DNA of 31,802 bases from Christensenella sp. UBA3770 (GCA_002371075.1 DFFS01000051.1:1-31802); one strand, 5' to 3'; numbered from the stretch's first letter, positions 16,128-25,555 are shown. The notes: generated by a model from the sequence alone, not told the origin. Translations and numbers: made by a program.

Positions 16128-17311
16128 GTAATTATTTTACCATCAACCGTTCCGAAAAGTCTATCTAAATTCGCCCGCAAGACATCCGCCTGCTCTTTGG
16201 AGATCGTCTCCCCTGCTTTTACCAGCGGAACGCCGGGCGGATACACGCCGACGTCGTACTTGCTTTTTTTGCCGATTATATCGGATATATCGGGATATTC
16301 CGCGTTTTTTCCGTCAAAGCCGTCCGCAACGCAAAACGCCTGTTCCAAACAGGTGTAATTGAAGGGCGTAACGATCAAAACGACGCGGTCCGCGTCCGCC
16401 GCCTCAACGAAAACCCCCGCCGTTTCCATCTCGGAAGACAGGGCGTGCCCGCCGCCCTTTTGGAGGATCACAACGCGAGAAAAGTCATCCGACGGCAGCA
16501 CCTCCACTTGCGGATGGGCTGTTTTTACCCGCTCGACCTCCCCTTTGACCGCCGCATAATAGGCTTCGCCCTCCCTTTCAAACAGATCGCGCGCATAGTC
16601 CAAACTTGCCAAAACGAGATAGCTCGGACTGGTGCCGACGACCTCCCGCCTGGCTTCGCGCGCTTTTTGATACAAAGCGTCCTTGACGTGAAGCATCGCC
16701 CCGCCCGTAAATACGGGGAGCGTCTTGTGCGCGCCGTGGATCACAAGATCCGCATATTTTACGGCGCTTTCCGGCAAAAGCGAACTATACGCAAAGTGCG
16801 CGCCGTGCGCCTCGTCCACGATCAGGAGCGCCCCCGCCTCGCGACACTTGCGGGCAATGGCGGCAACGTCCTTTACCCTGCCGTAATAGTCGGGGCTGGT
16901 CACGCAAACCGCGCGAAACTTTCCGTTTACGATCTCCTGCGGAGAGGAGATGTCCGTCACGCTTAGCGAAAACAACCGCTCCGCCGCGTAGAAACTTTTG
17001 TGCATCTCGCCGAGAAAGGCGATGCTCTCCCCACGCACGCATAGCAGCGCAGTGCGAAGCGCGCTTGTCGCGCCGTCCGCAAAAAACAAGGTGTGATCCG
17101 CGCCGTACGCTTTGGCGGCAAGATCCTCCGCCGCCTTGATGACCCCCGCGGAACAGGACAGATTGTCCGAGAAGGACAATTCCGTCACGTCAAAAGGCGC
17201 GGAAGCGAAGAGCCCCTCGTCATCCGGCATACTTTTGCCGCCGTGCGACGGCATATGGAAGCGCGCTTTGACGCCTTTGTATTTTTTGAGCGCGTCGAAA
17301 AGAGGTGTCAC
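16124..17311 (-). CDS. PLP-dependent Orn/Lys/Arg-type decarboxylase (YaaO-like)
   Basis: Fold-type I PLP enzyme of the ornithine/lysine/arginine decarboxylase family; the substrate cannot be read from sequence. 395 residues from a GTG start that shares one base with the pgcA stop (TAGTG). Visible marks: HMPSHGGK near the N-terminus, VDEAHGAH with the PLP-binding Asp (residue 166), Schiff-base lysine in HGAHK (K196), and the C-terminal YPPGVPLVKAGE motif. It is shorter than the roughly 470-490 residues common for this family. An in-frame ATG 44 codons upstream lies inside pgcA and gives no family similarity. A decarboxylase next to holB-ricT is a recurring Firmicutes arrangement. Confidence 0.85.
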   Translation of the reverse strand: MTPLFDALKKYKGVKARFHMPSHGGKSMPDDEGLFASAPFDVTELSFSDNLSCSAGVIKAAEDLAAKAYGADHTLFFADGATSALRTALLCVRGESIAFLGEMHKSFYAAERLFSLSVTDISSPQEIVNGKFRAVCVTSPDYYGRVKDVAAIARKCREAGALLIVDEAHGAHFAYSSLLPESAVKYADLVIHGAHKTLPVFTGGAMLHVKDALYQKAREARREVVGTSPSYLVLASLDYARDLFEREGEAYYAAVKGEVERVKTAHPQVEVLPSDDFSRVVILQKGGGHALSSEMETAGVFVEAADADRVVLIVTPFNYTCLEQAFCVADGFDGKNAEYPDISDIIGKKSKYDVGVYPPGVPLVKAGETISKEQADVLRANLDRLFGTVDGKIIT

Positions 17312-19053
17312 TATTCCACGTATCCTTTCATATAGTCCAAGAGCTTTGCCGCCTTGTCCGCGGCGCTCTTTTTGTCGGCGGCGCTTGCCGAAACGTACAG
17401 CTTCAGCTTGGGTTCCGTCCCGGAAGGACGGATCGTGACCCAATCGCCACCCTCCAAGAAGTATTTCATCACGTCGCTCTTGGGGAAGTTGATCTTTTGC
17501 TTTTTGCCCGAAATATCGGTGCTTTCGCCCGCAAGGAAATCGACGGTGGAAACCACCTTATATCCGGCGATCTCCCTGATTTCCACACCGCGAAGCGCCC
17601 GTGTCTTTGCCGCCATCGTAGCCATGCCGTCCAAGCCCTTGAAATAGACCGAGATGGTTTGCTCCGCATAGTAGCCGAGCGTCTTGTAGATCTCCTGCAA
17701 GCGGGAGTACAAACTTACGCCGATGCTCTTGTAATAACACACCATCTCCGCAAACAACATCGTGGAAACGACGGCGTCCTTGTCCTTGGCGTGCGTTCCG
17801 GCAAGATAACCGTAGCTCTCCTCATAGCCAAACAGGAAGGTGTGCTCGCCCGTTTTGTTGAAAAGGTCGATCTTTTCTCCGATAAACTTAAAGCCGGTCA
17901 AAACGTCATAGCAGGTTGCCCCGTAGTACTCCGCGACTTTCTCCGCAAGAGAGGTGGTAACGATGGTTTTGACGACGGCGGCGTTGGATGGCAACGTGCC
18001 GTTTTCCTTGTGACGGCGAAGAATGTAATCCATCAAAAGCACGCCCGTTTGGTTGCCGGTAAGAAGTACGAAATCCCCCTTGTCACTTCTGACCGCAACG
18101 CCCATTCTGTCCGCGTCGGGATCGGTGCCGATCACGACGTCGCTGCCAAGCTCCTCCGCCAGTTTGATGCCGAGCGTCAACGCGTCGGGCATCTCGGGAT
18201 TGGGCATCTTGACCGTCGGAAAATCAGGATCGGGCTTTGCCTGCTCCGGCACGACGTTAAACGGAATGTGCATGCGGGAAAGGATCTCCGTCACCGGCTT
18301 GAAACCGCTGCCGTGCAGCGGGGTGTAAACGATCTTGAGGTTGGCGCCCTCTTTTGCCACCGCCTCCGGAGAAAGCGACAGCGCGGAGATCCGCTCAAAA
18401 TACGCTTCGTCCACGCTCTTTCCCATCACGGTGACGTGCGGACAGATCGGGGCGTTGTCCTTGCCCATCACGTTTTCACGCGCGGGGTCGACGTCCGCCA
18501 TCGGAACGCCGAAATAATCCCTCTTTTCGATATAAGCCACCACCTTTGCCGTCGCCTCGGGAGAAAGCTGCGCGCCGTCCTCGCCGTACACCTTGTAACC
18601 GTTGTATTCTTTGGGGTTGTGACTGGCGGTGATCATGATGCCGGAAAAGGTTTTTAAGTAGCCCACCGCAAACGAGCAGATGGGCACGGGGCGAACGTTT
18701 TCAAAAAGATAGGCGTTGACGCCGTTTGCCGCCAAAACGCGCGCTGCCGTCATGGCAAACTCATAGCTCATCCTGCGCGTGTCGTAACTGATCACCACGC
18801 CGCGCTTTGCCGCCTCGGCGCCCGCTTCCTTGATGTAATCCGCAAGCCCTTGCGTGGCGCGGGCAACGGTGTATGCGTTCATGCGGAAGGTGCCCATGCC
18901 GAGCACGCCGCGCATACCCGCCGTGCCGAAAGCAAGAGGTAAGGTAAAGCGTTCTTGCAGCTCCTTGTCGTCTGCTTGAATGGCGACAAGTTCCGCTTTT
19001 TCTTCCGCCGTAACGTTTTCAAGCCAATGCTTGTAGTTTGTCAAATAATCCAT
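17311..19053 (-). CDS. pgcA: Phosphoglucomutase / phosphomannomutase
   Basis: Interconverts glucose-1-phosphate and glucose-6-phosphate (possibly mannose phosphates as well), feeding cell-envelope sugar nucleotides. 580 residues, typical of the long PgcA-type branch. Active-site loops: TASHNP (142-147, S144), metal loop DPDADR (311-316), sugar loop GYEESYG (409-415), phosphate loop RPSGTEP (542-548). The ATG at 19051-19053 is chosen because GGGAGG lies 7 bases before it; an in-frame ATG 15 bases further up overlaps that ribosome site. First gene of its operon, with its own promoter; the stop codon overlaps the next start by one base. Gene symbol by similarity to the Bacillus enzyme. Confidence 0.93.
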   Translation of the reverse strand: MDYLTNYKHWLENVTAEEKAELVAIQADDKELQERFTLPLAFGTAGMRGVLGMGTFRMNAYTVARATQGLADYIKEAGAEAAKRGVVISYDTRRMSYEFAMTAARVLAANGVNAYLFENVRPVPICSFAVGYLKTFSGIMITASHNPKEYNGYKVYGEDGAQLSPEATAKVVAYIEKRDYFGVPMADVDPARENVMGKDNAPICPHVTVMGKSVDEAYFERISALSLSPEAVAKEGANLKIVYTPLHGSGFKPVTEILSRMHIPFNVVPEQAKPDPDFPTVKMPNPEMPDALTLGIKLAEELGSDVVIGTDPDADRMGVAVRSDKGDFVLLTGNQTGVLLMDYILRRHKENGTLPSNAAVVKTIVTTSLAEKVAEYYGATCYDVLTGFKFIGEKIDLFNKTGEHTFLFGYEESYGYLAGTHAKDKDAVVSTMLFAEMVCYYKSIGVSLYSRLQEIYKTLGYYAEQTISVYFKGLDGMATMAAKTRALRGVEIREIAGYKVVSTVDFLAGESTDISGKKQKINFPKSDVMKYFLEGGDWVTIRPSGTEPKLKLYVSASAADKKSAADKAAKLLDYMKGYVE

Positions 19054-19082
19054 TTCAGAGCCTCCCAAAGGGTAATATAACC

Positions 19083-19111
19083 ATTATAACAAAATTCGGG
19101 TGATTGTTCAA
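19083..19111 (-). promoter_or_regulatory. Promoter of pgcA-decarboxylase-holB-ricT
   Basis: -35 TTGAAC (19106-19111), 17-bp spacer, -10 TATAAT (19083-19088) on the minus strand, 29 bases before the pgcA ATG. Confidence 0.8.
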
Positions 19112-19128
19112 TACGCCGCGTGCGCGAA

Positions 19129-19152
19129 ATTTTTTGCCTAAGGCAAAAAAAA
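19129..19152. terminator. Terminator of the his operon
   Basis: GCC/GGC core with flanking T and A runs (TTTTTTGCC, loop TAA, GGCAAAAAA), 4 bases after the hisK stop codon. The symmetric T/A arms let it work in either direction; here it ends the ten-gene his transcript just ahead of the pgcA promoter. Confidence 0.75.
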
Positions 19153-19155
19153 CGT

Positions 19156-19893
19156 TTACAAAACGATGCGATCAAACGCAAAGGCGACGTTTTGGGGCGA
19201 ATGGGCGTCGCTTGACAAGATCAGCCTGCCGTCCATGCCGCGGATATACATAAAAAGCGTCGGCGCGGGATAGGGCACGGTGCGGTAGCCGCGCGCGATC
19301 GCGCCGGTGTTTACCTCAAAGATCTTTCCTGCGGCAAGCAACCGATCTGCGGCGTTTTTTGCCGCCGAAAGATAGCGCGGGGCGTTTTCGTCAAACAAAC
19401 GCCCGCCCTCGTTGAATTTGGCGATCAGGTCAAAGTGCCCGATGATCGAAACGTCGTCCCTTTCGGCAAAACCCGCGACAAGGGAAAAGTACGCCTCGGC
19501 AAGCGCGTAGTAGTCGCCGCCAAAGCCGTCTCGGCACACCTTTTCAAACGCCGTGGGGTCCTCGTCCAAAGGACGGTACTCCCCGTTGACCTTTAAGTAA
19601 TGCGCCGAGCCGATCACGTAGTCAAAGCCGTCGGTGCTCTCTGAAGAGTATGCGTCCTGCTCCACCCCGCAAAGCACGCTTATCTTCCCCGCGTACTTTT
19701 GTTTCAAGGCGGCGATCTCCGCTTTGTAGGACGGGATCATCTCCTTTTTCATACAATAACTCTCGTCAAAAAAGGTATAGGAATGGTCGGAGATGCCGAT
19801 CTCCGAAAGCCCCATCTTGACGGCGGCTTGAATCATCTCCTCCGGAGAGGACTTGCCGTCGCTATAGAACGTGTGCGTGTGCAGATCGCGCAT
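19156..19893 (-). CDS. hisK: Histidinol-phosphatase, PHP family
   Basis: Removes phosphate from histidinol phosphate, the penultimate stage of histidine synthesis. 245 residues with PHP metal motifs DLHTHT (3-8), ISDH, GVEQD, GSAHY, GHFDLI and SSDAH in the expected order. This PHP type replaces the HAD-type phosphatase fused to HisB in enterobacteria; the hisB here has no such fusion, so this gene completes the pathway. Its ATG overlaps the hisIE stop by one base (TAATG). Last gene of the operon, directly followed by a terminator. Confidence 0.92.
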   Translation of the reverse strand: MRDLHTHTFYSDGKSSPEEMIQAAVKMGLSEIGISDHSYTFFDESYCMKKEMIPSYKAEIAALKQKYAGKISVLCGVEQDAYSSESTDGFDYVIGSAHYLKVNGEYRPLDEDPTAFEKVCRDGFGGDYYALAEAYFSLVAGFAERDDVSIIGHFDLIAKFNEGGRLFDENAPRYLSAAKNAADRLLAAGKIFEVNTGAIARGYRTVPYPAPTLFMYIRGMDGRLILSSDAHSPQNVAFAFDRIVL

Positions 19894-20537
19894 TAAACCA
19901 TTTTCTCCTGTTTGACTTTTTTGTCGATGACGTGACGCGACTGCAACTCGCGGAAAACCTCCTCCAGCGAAATGCCCATGTCGATCATCAGCACCATCAC
20001 GTGATAGGCAAGGTCCGCGATCTCGTAGATCGTCTCCTTTTTGTCGTCCGCCTTACCCGCGATGATGACCTCGGTGGATTCTTCGCCGACTTTTTTAAGG
20101 ATCTTGTCCCTGCCCTTTTCAAACAGGTACGTCGTGTAGGAGCCCTCTTTCTTTTCCGTCTTGCGCCCTGCGATCAGTTTCATCAGATCCTCGTAAGAGA
20201 ACTCGTGCCTCTCCTCGCTTTCAAACAGCGGATTGTGGAAGCAGGAAGTTTCGCCGGTGTGGCAGGCGGGTCCGTCCGGCTCCACCAGGACGACAAGGGC
20301 GTCCCCATCGCAATCCGCCGTGATCGAAACGACGTGCTGGTAGTTGCCGCTGGTCTCCCCCTTGAGCCACAGCTGCTTGCGAGAGCGGGAATAGAAGCAC
20401 GTCAGCTCCTTTTCCATCGTGATCTTCAAACTCTCCTCATTCATATACGCAAGGGTCAGGACGCGCTTGGTAACGGCGTCCACAACGATGGCGGGGATCA
20501 GCCCTTTTTCATCGAATTTCAAATCTTTGATCTCCAT
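19893..20537 (-). CDS. hisIE: Bifunctional phosphoribosyl-AMP cyclohydrolase / phosphoribosyl-ATP pyrophosphatase
   Basis: Carries out steps 2 and 3 of histidine synthesis. 214 residues: HisI domain (1-105) with zinc and magnesium ligands in DCDGDA and HTGETSCFH, then HisE domain (about 115-205) with the acidic helix GEESTEVIIAGKADDKKE and IADLAYH. The ATG follows TAAAGGAGTAATT and lies 2 bases after the hisF stop. Confidence 0.96.
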   Translation of the reverse strand: MEIKDLKFDEKGLIPAIVVDAVTKRVLTLAYMNEESLKITMEKELTCFYSRSRKQLWLKGETSGNYQHVVSITADCDGDALVVLVEPDGPACHTGETSCFHNPLFESEERHEFSYEDLMKLIAGRKTEKKEGSYTTYLFEKGRDKILKKVGEESTEVIIAGKADDKKETIYEIADLAYHVMVLMIDMGISLEEVFRELQSRHVIDKKVKQEKMV

Positions 20538-20539
20538 AA

Positions 20540-21307
20540 TTACTCCTTTACTATCCTCGCGGGGATAGCGTTTTTCAACATTTCTTTTTTGAGGTCGGCG
20601 ATGGAAACTTCCCCGAAATGGAAGATCGAGGCAGCCAGCCCCGCGTCCACTTTGGGAAGGCGCTTGAACAGCGTGATAAAGTCCTCTATCTTCCCCGCGC
20701 CGCCCGACGCGATGACGGGGACCGTGGAAAACGCCGTGACCGCCGCAAGCATCTCAAGGTCAAAGCCCCGTTTGACGCCGTCCGTGTCGATGGAATTCAA
20801 AACGATCTCGCCCGCGCCCTCGTCGATGCCCTTTTTGATCCAGTCCAAAGCGTCCAAACCGGTGTCCACCCTGCCGCCTTTGGCAAACACGCGAAAACTG
20901 CCGTCCACCCGCTTGACGTCCACCGAAAGAACAACGCACTGATCGCCGTACACCTTTGCCGCTCGCGCGATCAAGGTGGGGTCCGCAATGGCGCCCGAAT
21001 TGACGCTGACTTTATCCGCGCCGCACTTGAGCACGCGGTCAAAATCCTTTAAGGAGCGGATGCCGCCCCCTACGGTCAGCGGGATAAACACGTTTTTTGC
21101 CGTTTCGGTCAAAACGTCCGTAAACAGATCCCTGCCGTCCGACGACGCCGTGATATCGTAAAAAACCAGTTCGTCCGCGCCGCTTGCGCTGTACTGTTTG
21201 GCAAGTTCCACGGGCGAGGCGATCTCCTTGAGACCGACGAAATTGGTGCCTTTGACGACCTGTCCGTCCCTGACGTCCAAGCAGGGAATGATCCTCTTTG
21301 TGATCAT
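20540..21307 (-). CDS. hisF: Imidazole glycerol phosphate synthase, cyclase subunit
   Basis: Uses ammonia from HisH to form imidazole glycerol phosphate and AICAR. 255 residues, TIM barrel, with catalytic D11 (IIPCLDVRDG) and D130 (VVLSVDVKR) at the same positions as in well-studied HisF proteins. Overlaps hisA by 4 bases (ATGA). Confidence 0.97.
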   Translation of the reverse strand: MITKRIIPCLDVRDGQVVKGTNFVGLKEIASPVELAKQYSASGADELVFYDITASSDGRDLFTDVLTETAKNVFIPLTVGGGIRSLKDFDRVLKCGADKVSVNSGAIADPTLIARAAKVYGDQCVVLSVDVKRVDGSFRVFAKGGRVDTGLDALDWIKKGIDEGAGEIVLNSIDTDGVKRGFDLEMLAAVTAFSTVPVIASGGAGKIEDFITLFKRLPKVDAGLAASIFHFGEVSIADLKKEMLKNAIPARIVKE

Positions 21308-22017
21308 CTTGCCACCTCTATCGCCTCGGAAAGGTCGATCGCGCCCTCGTAATAGGCTCTGCCTATAATGGCGCCGTAAACGTTTTGCGCGCGGAGCCGT
21401 TTGACGTCCTCAATGGACGAAACGCCGCCCGACGCCACGACGTTCATCTTGGTGGTTTCGGAAAGTTTCTTGTACAGCTCGTGATTGGTGCCTGCCATCG
21501 CGCCGTCCTTGCCCACGTCCGTGCAGATCACGGTGCCAACGCCCGCCGCCTCCGCCTCGGCGCAAAAGTCAACGAGCGTCCGACTTGAGTTTTCCGTCCA
21601 CCCTTTGATCGCCACGTAGCCGTTTTTGACGTCCACGCCGACCGCCGTTTTGGCAAGCACGGTCTTTGGCAAAGAGGAGAGAAACTTGGGGTCCTCGATC
21701 GGCGCGGTGCCGAGGATCACGCGGTCGATCCCGTGGGAAAGATAGCGTTCCATCAGTTCCGCCGTGCGGATGCCGCCGCCCACTTCCACAAACAAACCCG
21801 TTTCCGCTTTGATGCGGCAGATCAAGTCAAAATTTGCGGGTCGTCCCATCAGGGCGCCCTCCAGATCCACAAGGTGAATGTGCGTGGCGCCCTTTTTGCA
21901 AAAGGTCTTTGCCACGGAGAGCGGGTCTCTCGAATAAACGGTTTTTTGCGCGAAATCACCCTTGTACAGGCGGACGGCTTCGCCGCCGATCAGATCGATC
22001 GCGGGAAAGATGATCAT
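21304..22017 (-). CDS. hisA: ProFAR isomerase
   Basis: Opens the ribose ring of ProFAR in histidine synthesis. 237 residues, TIM barrel, with D8 in MIIFPAIDLIGG and CTDVGKDGAMAG at the second catalytic aspartate region. An in-frame ATG 8 codons upstream exists inside hisH; the start MIIFPAIDL is the family start and overlaps the hisH stop by 4 bases. Confidence 0.96.
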   Translation of the reverse strand: MIIFPAIDLIGGEAVRLYKGDFAQKTVYSRDPLSVAKTFCKKGATHIHLVDLEGALMGRPANFDLICRIKAETGLFVEVGGGIRTAELMERYLSHGIDRVILGTAPIEDPKFLSSLPKTVLAKTAVGVDVKNGYVAIKGWTENSSRTLVDFCAEAEAAGVGTVICTDVGKDGAMAGTNHELYKKLSETTKMNVVASGGVSSIEDVKRLRAQNVYGAIIGRAYYEGAIDLSEAIEVAR

Positions 22018-22631
22018 ACTTCGCCCTCCTTCATCTCGCAAAATGCGCGCAAGATCTTTAAGCCGACCTCCCCGCTCTTCTCGGGGTGAAATTGACAGCC
22101 GAGAATGCTGCCCTTTGCCACCGCCGCCGTCACGGGCGTGCCGTACTCCGCAAGCGCGATGACAGAGTCATCGCAACCCACCGCCGCGTACGAATGTACG
22201 AAGTAAACGCAGTCACCCTCCGTGAGGTACTTAAACAGCGGATGTTTCTTTTGCCCAAACGACAGCGCGTTCCACCCCATATGCGGGATCTTGACGCCCG
22301 CCGCGGGAATGGGTTTGACAACGCCTTTCAAAAAGCCAAGCCCCTCGTGCTCGCCGTACTCGTAACTTTTTTCAAATAGCAGCTGCATGCCAAGGCAGAT
22401 GCCCAAGAGGGGCGTTCCCTTTGCCGCCGCCCTTTTCAGGACGCTTATCAAGCCGCTGCTTTTCAGTTTTTCCATCGCGTCGCGAAAGGCGCCCACGCCG
22501 GGCAGAATGATGCGATCCGCCTGTTCGATGCGGGCGGCGTCAGACGTGATCTCGGACGCTTCGCCGATCGCCGCAAGGGAGCAGCCTAGGGAAAACAGGT
22601 TTCCCACACCGTAGTCCAAAATGACCGTCAT
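22014..22631 (-). CDS. hisH: Imidazole glycerol phosphate synthase, glutaminase subunit
   Basis: Class I glutamine amidotransferase that supplies ammonia to HisF. 205 residues with nucleophile C79 (GICLGMQL) and the pair H183/E185 (QFHPEKS). The ATG at 22629-22631 shares one base with the hisB stop (TGATG); a GTG one codon earlier is an equally close alternative. Confidence 0.95.
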   Translation of the reverse strand: MTVILDYGVGNLFSLGCSLAAIGEASEITSDAARIEQADRIILPGVGAFRDAMEKLKSSGLISVLKRAAAKGTPLLGICLGMQLLFEKSYEYGEHEGLGFLKGVVKPIPAAGVKIPHMGWNALSFGQKKHPLFKYLTEGDCVYFVHSYAAVGCDDSVIALAEYGTPVTAAVAKGSILGCQFHPEKSGEVGLKILRAFCEMKEGEV

Positions 22632-23218
22632 CACAGCACTCCTTTGGTGGACGGGATCTCCCCCGCAAAGGCTGCGTCCACAGAAACCGCCGCGCGAAGC
22701 GAACGCGCAACCGACTTAAAGACGCCCTCTATGATGTGATGCGAATTGCGCCCCGAAAGCAACCTGACGTGCAAGGCGCACGCGGCTTTTCTGACAAAGC
22801 CGTACCAAAACTCCTCCACGAGCTCGGTGTCAAAGTCCCCGACTTTTTCGGTGGGGATCGTCACCTGCCAGCCGAGAAACGCCCTGCCGGATAGATCCAC
22901 CGACGAGAGCACCACCGCTTCGTCCATCGCAAGAATCTCGTCGCCGTAGCGAAGAATGCCGCGCTTCTCGCCAAGTGCCGAGGCAAACGCTTCGCCGAGC
23001 GCGATGCCGATATCCTCCGTGGTATGGTGATAATCCACGTACGTGTCCCCCACGCATTTGACCGCAAGGTCAAACTTGCCGTGCGAGGCAAACAACGTCA
23101 ACATATGATCCAAAAAACCGCAACCGGTGTCGATCTCGCTTTTGCCCGTTCCGTCCAAACAGAGGGTCAAAGAAACGTCCGTTTCCGCCGTCTTGCGCTT
23201 GATCTCCGCCTTTCTCAT
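22631..23218 (-). CDS. hisB: Imidazoleglycerol-phosphate dehydratase
   Basis: Dehydrates imidazole glycerol phosphate. 195 residues, single-domain form without the phosphatase fusion. Manganese-binding motifs DHML (37-40), HHTTED (64-69) and GRNSHHIIE are all present, as is the conserved end IPSTKGVL. Overlaps hisC by 4 bases. Confidence 0.97.
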   Translation of the reverse strand: MRKAEIKRKTAETDVSLTLCLDGTGKSEIDTGCGFLDHMLTLFASHGKFDLAVKCVGDTYVDYHHTTEDIGIALGEAFASALGEKRGILRYGDEILAMDEAVVLSSVDLSGRAFLGWQVTIPTEKVGDFDTELVEEFWYGFVRKAACALHVRLLSGRNSHHIIEGVFKSVARSLRAAVSVDAAFAGEIPSTKGVL

Positions 23219-24279
23219 AGTTTTTCCTCCAACGTAGCTTTGACCGCCGCGACGAGCGTATCGATCTCCTCCGCGGTGCCTACCGTGATGCGCACGTAGT
23301 TTTTGAGACGGGGCTTGTCAAAATATCTGACCAAAACGCCCTTTTGCTTTAAGGAGAGATAGAGCGCCTCGCCCGAAACGCCCGCCTTTGCGGCAAAGAT
23401 GAAGTTTGCCGAAGAGGGCAACACGTCAAACCCGATGCTTTTGAGTTCCGCCGTAAGACGACGGCGGTTCTCCACGATCGTGCCAACGTTCTTTTTGAAG
23501 TATTCGTCATCCAAAAGCGCGCCCACGCCCGCCGCCGCCGTCATCGAATTGACGTTGTAGGGGTTGGTGGAATACTGAATGCGCTTAAGGTCCTCGATGA
23601 TCGCCTCCGAAGCAAACCCGACGCCCAGTCTGCCGCCCGCCAAGGAGCGCGACTTGGAGAAGGTGCGCGTGACAAGGAGGTTGTCGTATTTGGGGATCAA
23701 AGCAAGCGCGCTTTCCCCGCCGAAATCCACATATGCCTCGTCCACGACCACGACGCGCGTCGGATCGGCTTTGACGATCTCTTCCACGGCGGAAAGGGGG
23801 AGCGCCACCCCCGTCGGCGCGTTGGGGTTGGCAAGGAACACCGTGCCTTTGACAGCCAAGTAATCCTTGACGCTGACTTCCAAAGCGTCCGTCAGCGGGA
23901 TCTCCTTATACGGCACGCCGTTCAGACGCGCAAAGACGGGATAAAACCCGTACGTCACGTCGGGAAACACCGCCGGCGTATCCTTGTCGCAAAAGGCGAT
24001 GAACGCAAAGTTCAACACCTCGTCCGAGCCGTTGGTGAAGATCATGTTTTGCTTTTTAACGCCAAAATACTCCGCCGCCACCGAGGCAAGGACGGTGCAC
24101 TCGGGGTCGCAATACAGGTTCAACCCGCCCGCCGCCTGCCTTGCCATACGCTGTGCGTACGGAGAGGGCGGAAAGGGACACTCGTTGGTGTTGAGCTTGA
24201 CGTAGGTTTTGTCCTGCGGCTGCTCGCCGGGGACGTACGCCGAAAGCCCGTTTAGTTTTTTGCTGATAAATTTGCTCAT
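23215..24279 (-). CDS. hisC: Histidinol-phosphate aminotransferase
   Basis: PLP enzyme transferring the amino group from glutamate to imidazole acetol phosphate. 354 residues. NPNAPTG (151-157), D180 (VVVDEAYVDF) and the Schiff-base K209 in FSKSRSLAGGRLG are in the right order. GGAGTAAT precedes the ATG, one base after the hisD stop. Assignment as HisC over other class I aminotransferases rests on operon position and length. Confidence 0.95.
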   Translation of the reverse strand: MSKFISKKLNGLSAYVPGEQPQDKTYVKLNTNECPFPPSPYAQRMARQAAGGLNLYCDPECTVLASVAAEYFGVKKQNMIFTNGSDEVLNFAFIAFCDKDTPAVFPDVTYGFYPVFARLNGVPYKEIPLTDALEVSVKDYLAVKGTVFLANPNAPTGVALPLSAVEEIVKADPTRVVVVDEAYVDFGGESALALIPKYDNLLVTRTFSKSRSLAGGRLGVGFASEAIIEDLKRIQYSTNPYNVNSMTAAAGVGALLDDEYFKKNVGTIVENRRRLTAELKSIGFDVLPSSANFIFAAKAGVSGEALYLSLKQKGVLVRYFDKPRLKNYVRITVGTAEEIDTLVAAVKATLEEKL

Positions 24280-24280
24280 A

Positions 24281-25555
24281 TTACTCCTTGCTCCTGATCT
24301 CCGCGCTTCTTGCGTGACCGGTCAAGCCCTCTTTTCGGGCAAAGGCGGCAACGTCGTCCGCCACTTGTTGCAGGGCGTCCGCGCTGTAAAACGCATACTG
24401 CGTCTTTTTCACAAAGTCATCCACCGAAAGCGGGCTGGAAAAGCGTGCCGTGCCGCAGGTGGGCAACGTGTGGTTCATTCCGGCAAAGTAGTCGCCGATG
24501 GCTTCGGGGCAATTCCTGCCAAGGAACACGCTTCCCGCGTGCTTGACCTTTTTAAGCAGTTCAAACGGCTCGTCCACACACAGCTCCAGGTGCTCGGGCG
24601 CGATGTCGTTGGCGACGTCCACCGCCTCCGATAGGTCGTTTACGACAATGATCTTGCCGTTTGTTTCAACGGACGCCCGCGCGATCTCCTCACGCTCCAT
24701 ATCTTTAAGAAGGTCTTCGATCGCCCCCTGCACCGCCGTAGCGAGGGAGAGAGAGGTCGTGACAAGCACCGCGCTTGCGTTTTTGTCGTGCTCCGCTTGC
24801 GAGAGGAGGTCCGCCGCCAAGTGGCGCGGATTGCTCTTTTCATCCGATACGACAAGGATCTCGCTGGGCCCCGCGATCATATCGATGGAAACCAACCCGT
24901 ATACCTGCCGCTTTGCCTCCGCAACGAAAGCGTTGCCTGGCCCCACGATCTTATCCGTCTTGGGCACCGTTTCCGTGCCGTAAGCAAGCGCCGCGATCGC
25001 CTGCGCGCCGCCCACCTTGTAGATCTCGTCCACGCCCGCCACCTTTGCCGCCGCAAGAATGACGGCGGGAACGCTGCCGTCCTTTGCGGGAGGCGTGCAC
25101 ATCACCACTTTTGGGCACCCCGCGATCTTGGCGGGGATGGCGTCCATCAGCACGGTGGACGGATATGCCGCCGTGCCGCCGGGAACGTAAAGACCCACTC
25201 TTTCTATCGGCGTGACCATCTGTCCGAGGATCACCCCGTCGCCCCGCTTGATCTCAAAGCCCTCGCGGCGTTGTTTTGCGTGAAACTCGCGTATGTTGGC
25301 AGCCGATCTTTCAAGGATACGGATAAAGTCGGCGTCCACTTGTGAAAGCCCTTTTTCCATCTCCTCCTCGCTGACGCGGAGCGACGAAAGGCGCACCTTG
25401 TCAAAGCGCTCGGCGTAGGCAAAAAGCGCCTTGTCTCCCTCTTTGCGCACCGTTTCCAAAATCTCTTTGACCGCCGCGGAAACGTCGCCGATGGGCTTGG
25501 GGGACGCGATGATCTTTTTGTCCGTCAAGCAGCTGTAGTTTATGATCTTGATCAT
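24281..25555 (-). CDS. hisD: Histidinol dehydrogenase
   Basis: Zinc- and NAD-dependent oxidation of histidinol to histidine, the last step. 424 residues, family length. Signature segments: VPGGTAAYPSTVLM, VGPGNAFVAEAKR, AGPSEILVV, zinc region LLSQAEHD, IAPEHLE and the C-terminal GDYFAGMNHTLPT. Overlaps hisZG by 4 bases. Confidence 0.97.
   Translation of the reverse strand: MIKIINYSCLTDKKIIASPKPIGDVSAAVKEILETVRKEGDKALFAYAERFDKVRLSSLRVSEEEMEKGLSQVDADFIRILERSAANIREFHAKQRREGFEIKRGDGVILGQMVTPIERVGLYVPGGTAAYPSTVLMDAIPAKIAGCPKVVMCTPPAKDGSVPAVILAAAKVAGVDEIYKVGGAQAIAALAYGTETVPKTDKIVGPGNAFVAEAKRQVYGLVSIDMIAGPSEILVVSDEKSNPRHLAADLLSQAEHDKNASAVLVTTSLSLATAVQGAIEDLLKDMEREEIARASVETNGKIIVVNDLSEAVDVANDIAPEHLELCVDEPFELLKKVKHAGSVFLGRNCPEAIGDYFAGMNHTLPTCGTARFSSPLSVDDFVKKTQYAFYSADALQQVADDVAAFARKEGLTGHARSAEIRSKE

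Noticed and set aside
17305..18657. 450-codon plus-strand frame opposite pgcA, and similar long frames opposite the lipoprotein, ricT, his and kinase genes
   Set aside because: Antisense frames created by the codon bias of real genes; they lack family similarity and appropriate start signals.
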